Positions 61,858-64,000 of a stretch of 64,000 nt of DNA are shown here, piece after piece. The notes under the pieces were generated by a model that saw nothing but the letters and a program-made list of their open reading frames with translations, did not search any database and had not been told where the DNA came from. The translations under genes and the position numbers were made by a program. Positions within the stretch are counted from its first letter, which is position 1, and every line of letters begins with the position of its first letter. The stretch is from Rivibacter subsaxonicus (GTDB lineage Bacteria > Pseudomonadota > Gammaproteobacteria > Burkholderiales > Burkholderiaceae_C), in the NCBI RefSeq assembly GCF_004217215.1, contig NZ_SHKP01000005.1, positions 795,863-859,862 of the forward strand, given 5' to 3'.

Positions 61858-62657
61858 GCGACATCCTCGACCGGATCGTTGCGGTCAAGCGCGAGGAGAT
61901 CGCCGCGGCCAAGGCGCGGCGCAGCCATGCGAGCCTGCGCGCCGAGGCCGAGGCGCCCGAGTTACGGCGCGAGTTGCGCGGCTTCGAGGCCGCGCTGCGC
62001 GCGAAGATCGGCGCCGGTGCGGCTGCGGTGATCGCCGAGATCAAGAAGGCCAGTCCGAGCAAGGGCGTGCTGCGCGAAGCTTTCGAGCCGGCGGCGATCG
62101 CCGCCAGCTACGCCGCGCATGGTGCCGCCTGCCTTTCGGTGCTGACCGACGAGCGCTTCTTCCAGGGCCATGCCGACTATCTCGTGCAGGCGCGCGCCGC
62201 CTGCACGCTGCCGGTGCTGCGCAAGGACTTCATGGTCGACGAGTACCAGGTCGCGCAGGCGCGCGTGATGGGCGCGGACTGCATCCTGCTGATTGCGGCC
62301 TGCCTCGACGATGCGCAGATGCGCGACCTCGAGGCCGCTGCCCTTCACTACGGCATGGCGGTGCTGGTCGAGGTGCACGACGGCACCGAACTCGATCGGG
62401 CGCTGCACTTGAAGACGCCGCTGCTCGGCATCAACAACCGCAACCTCAAGACCTTCGAGGTCACGCTGGACACCACGCTCGGCCTGCTGCCGCGGGTGCC
62501 GCGCGACCGACTGCTGGTCACCGAGAGCGGCATCCTCGGCGCCGCCGATGTGCGACGCATGCGCGATGCCGAGGTGCACGCCTTCCTGGTCGGCGAGGCC
62601 TTCATGCGCGCGCCCGATCCGGGCGTGGCGCTGGCGGCGCTGTTCGACCGACACTGA
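61854..62657 (+). CDS. trpC: Indole-3-glycerol-phosphate synthase
   Basis: 267-aa monofunctional TIM barrel; no fused Trp[37 protein letters not shown] (catalytic Lys), [15 protein letters not shown] (second Lys), [13 protein letters not shown] and [15 protein letters not shown] are present. ATG 61854 overlaps the stop of the bridging frame. ung starts two bases past its stop, so it is probably in the same transcript. Confidence 0.96.
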   Translation: MSDILDRIVAVKREEIAAAKARRSHASLRAEAEAPELRRELRGFEAALRAKIGAGAAAVIAEIKKASPSKGVLREAFEPAAIAASYAAHGAACLSVLTDERFFQGHADYLVQARAACTLPVLRKDFMVDEYQVAQARVMGADCILLIAACLDDAQMRDLEAAALHYGMAVLVEVHDGTELDRALHLKTPLLGINNRNLKTFEVTLDTTLGLLPRVPRDRLLVTESGILGAADVRRMRDAEVHAFLVGEAFMRAPDPGVALAALFDRH

Positions 62658-62658
62658 G

Positions 62659-63396
62659 GTGGGCCGCGATCTCTTCGCGGACGACGGCCTCGACAACCGC
62701 CTGCGCGAACCACTCGACGCCTGCTTCGACCGGGTGCCGGCCGACTGGCGCGCGGTCACCGAGCCGTTCCGGCAGTCTCCCGTCGGGCGCGCGCTGATCG
62801 AGTTCGTCGACGCGCGCATCAAGGCCGGCGCCACCGTCTACCCGGCCGCGGTGTTCCGCGCGCTCGAACTCACGTCGCTGCGCGCGGTGCGCGTCGTGAT
62901 CCTCGGGCAGGACCCGTACCACGGCGCCGGCCAGGCCCAGGGGCTGGCGTTCTCGGTGCCCGGCGGCATGAAGCTGCCGCCGAGCTTGCGCAACATCCGC
63001 GCCGAGATTGCCGTCGAGACCGGACAGCCGCCGTCGAGCGATGGCTCGCTCGAAGGCTGGGCGCGCCAGGGCGTGCTGCTGCTCAACAGCGCGCTCACCG
63101 TCGAGGACGGCGCGCCGCAGAGCCACGCCGGGCGTGGCTGGGAACAACTCAGCGATGCGCTGATCGCGACGGTTTCGGCGCGCGCCGAGCCTGCGGCCTT
63201 CCTGCTCTGGGGCCTGCCCGCGCAGCGCAAGCGCGCGCTGGTCGACGAGCGGCGCCACGCGGTGTTTGCGGCCAACCATCCCTCGCCGCTGTCGGCGCGG
63301 CGGCCGCCGGTGCCCTTCATCGGCTGCGGTCATTTCGAGGCTGCCAACCGCTGGCTCGCGGAGCACGGTGCGATCGGTGCGCCGATTGCGTGGTGA
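62659..63396 (+). CDS. ung: Uracil-DNA glycosylase (family 1)
   Basis: 245 aa, excises uracil from DNA. Water-activating loop GQDPYHG, GLAFSVP, LLLNSALTVE (uracil-recognition Asn region), and the minor-groove loop HPSPLS. The N-terminus (to about residue 25) is longer than in E. coli Ung. GTG 62659 is the first in-frame start after the trpC stop and is used here; no good ribosome site, so translation may be coupled to trpC. Confidence 0.94.
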   Translation: MGRDLFADDGLDNRLREPLDACFDRVPADWRAVTEPFRQSPVGRALIEFVDARIKAGATVYPAAVFRALELTSLRAVRVVILGQDPYHGAGQAQGLAFSVPGGMKLPPSLRNIRAEIAVETGQPPSSDGSLEGWARQGVLLLNSALTVEDGAPQSHAGRGWEQLSDALIATVSARAEPAAFLLWGLPAQRKRALVDERRHAVFAANHPSPLSARRPPVPFIGCGHFEAANRWLAEHGAIGAPIAW

Positions 63397-63656
63397 TCGA
63401 TCGCGTCGCCGCGTCGATCGCGTCGCCGGTAGTCGTGACGAACCTCTAAAGTTGGCCCGAGCTAACCCTGAAAATCGCTGGCGCTACGGGCTCGCCCCAT
63501 TGACGAGCCTTGCGTACTGGACCTAAAGTGGTATCGCTCTTTGAGACCTCGAGCCCCGTCCGGATGCCTCGATAATGCCGCGCCTCCCCGGTGCGTGCGC
63601 TCCGGTAGCTCACCCTCCCTGTTTCCTGCTATCCCCCTCCCGTTCAGGAGTTCCCG
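63397..63656. other. Spacer between ung and exbB without a gene
   Basis: 260 bp. A near-direct duplication TCGATCGCGTCGCCG lies just after ung. The middle (63430-63540) is lower in GC and holds ACCTCTAAAGT and ACCTAAAGT. TTGACG (63500) with TAAAGT (63524, 18-bp spacing) is a possible promoter for exbB. No terminator or RNA gene was seen. Confidence 0.4.
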
Positions 63657-64000
63657 ATGATGAAGCTTCGGCAGATGTTCCTTTCGCTCGTGCTGGCCGC
63701 GAGTGCCGGTGTCGCGCTGTTCCCCGCTGTGGCCCAGGCCCAGACTCCGGCGCCAGCCGCAACGGCGGCGGCCTCGGAGGCAGCGGTGCCCAACCTGGCG
63801 AACGCGCCGGTGGCCAAGGCCGATGCCAAGATCGACAACCCCTACGGCCTGGAAGCGCTGTGGAAGGGCTCGGACGCGGTGGCCAAGGTGGTGCTGGTGC
63901 TGCTACTGATCATGTCGATGGGCAGCTGGTACATCATCATCGTCAAGATCATCGAGCAGTCCAAGATCGGTCGCCAGGCCAAGCTCGCCGAGAAGAGCTT
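63657..64000 (+). CDS. MotA/TolQ/ExbB-type proton channel protein, N-terminal part
   Basis: Cut by the right edge after about 114 residues. CAGGAG six bases before ATG 63657. A cleavable signal-like segment (MMKLRQMFLSLVLAASAGVA to AQAQ) and an Ala/Pro-rich periplasmic stretch precede NPYGLEALWKGSDAVAKVVL and a membrane helix (VVLVLLLIMSMGSWYIIIVK), as in ExbB proteins of the long, signal-bearing type. It would energise a TonB together with ExbD, probably encoded beyond the edge. Confidence 0.85.
   Translation, partial: MMKLRQMFLSLVLAASAGVALFPAVAQAQTPAPAATAAASEAAVPNLANAPVAKADAKIDNPYGLEALWKGSDAVAKVVLVLLLIMSMGSWYIIIVKIIEQSKIGRQAKLAEKS

Noticed and set aside
63590..63625. A tRNA-like string (CCGGTAGCTCA) upstream of exbB
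   Set aside because: Only the D-arm-like words are present; no anticodon or T-arm can be formed.

Overview
The window is a GC-rich (about 70% by eye), densely coded chromosomal segment, most like a betaproteobacterium of the order Burkholderiales (Rubrivivax/Leptothrix/Methylibium type). Pointers are the Omp32-like porins, the lptA-lptB-rpoN, metX-metW and trpE-G-D-C-ung orders, hemE next to priA, and -10 boxes of the TAGAAT type. No rRNA, tRNA, CRISPR array, insertion sequence or prophage was seen. Both edges cut genes: an AEC-family transporter on the left and an ExbB/TolQ-type proton channel on the right.

Layout. 1-9.2 kb: AEC transporter end, porin, amino-acid ABC binding protein and permease without an ATPase gene, priA, an AT-rich spacer with DnaA-box-like words, hemE, and a LemA/TPM/TPM trio. 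9.2-18.4 kb: THUMP RNA methyltransferase, rpoN, lptB, lptA, dsbA, a SPOR protein, argS and a Ser/Thr kinase fused to a cyclic-nucleotide-binding domain. 18.4-31 kb: triple-repeat PsiF-like protein, LysR regulator, type II haloacid dehalogenase, malate synthase G, M13 metallopeptidase, prepilin-like protein, geranylgeranyl reductase-family flavoprotein, zinc-ribbon metallopeptidase, class II amidotransferase and a second porin. 31-44.6 kb: pyrF, an atypical-composition orphan, purB, glutathione S-transferase, a NarL-type two-component system, membrane-anchored FMN glutamate-synthase-like protein, NTF2-like protein, fluoroacetate-dehalogenase-like hydrolase, MATE exporter, and metX-metW behind a SAM-II riboswitch. 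44.6-51.4 kb: an unusual haem-copper oxidase cluster. 51.4-64 kb: csbD, mltA, a micro-membrane protein, the Gcr 'recombinase' family protein, apaG, rpe, a TonB-domain protein, a chalcone-isomerase-like protein, a trp leader, trpE-G-D-C, ung and exbB.

Themes. (1) Dehalogenation: a type II haloacid dehalogenase with every L-DEX active-site residue lies 27 bp upstream of malate synthase G and is divergent from a LysR gene. This would lead haloacetate through glycolate and glyoxylate to malate. A second, unrelated enzyme at 40-41 kb has the full fluoroacetate dehalogenase active-site set. (2) Respiration: the 44.6-51.4 kb cluster encodes a fused subunit I/III oxidase that keeps all metal ligands, but the K-channel lysine is Gln and the D-channel glutamate is Asp. 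It comes with a CuA subunit II, CtaG- and CopD-like proteins, a ferric-reductase-like flavoprotein, and 109-aa and 34-aa membrane proteins. (3) RNA-level control: a SAM-II riboswitch before metX and a Trp-codon leader peptide before trpE. (4) Architecture: a dispersed intergenic repeat that forms coding frames in two places, several probable leaderless starts, and a perfect inverted repeat between apaG and rpe. All of this is read by eye; no database search or alignment program was run.
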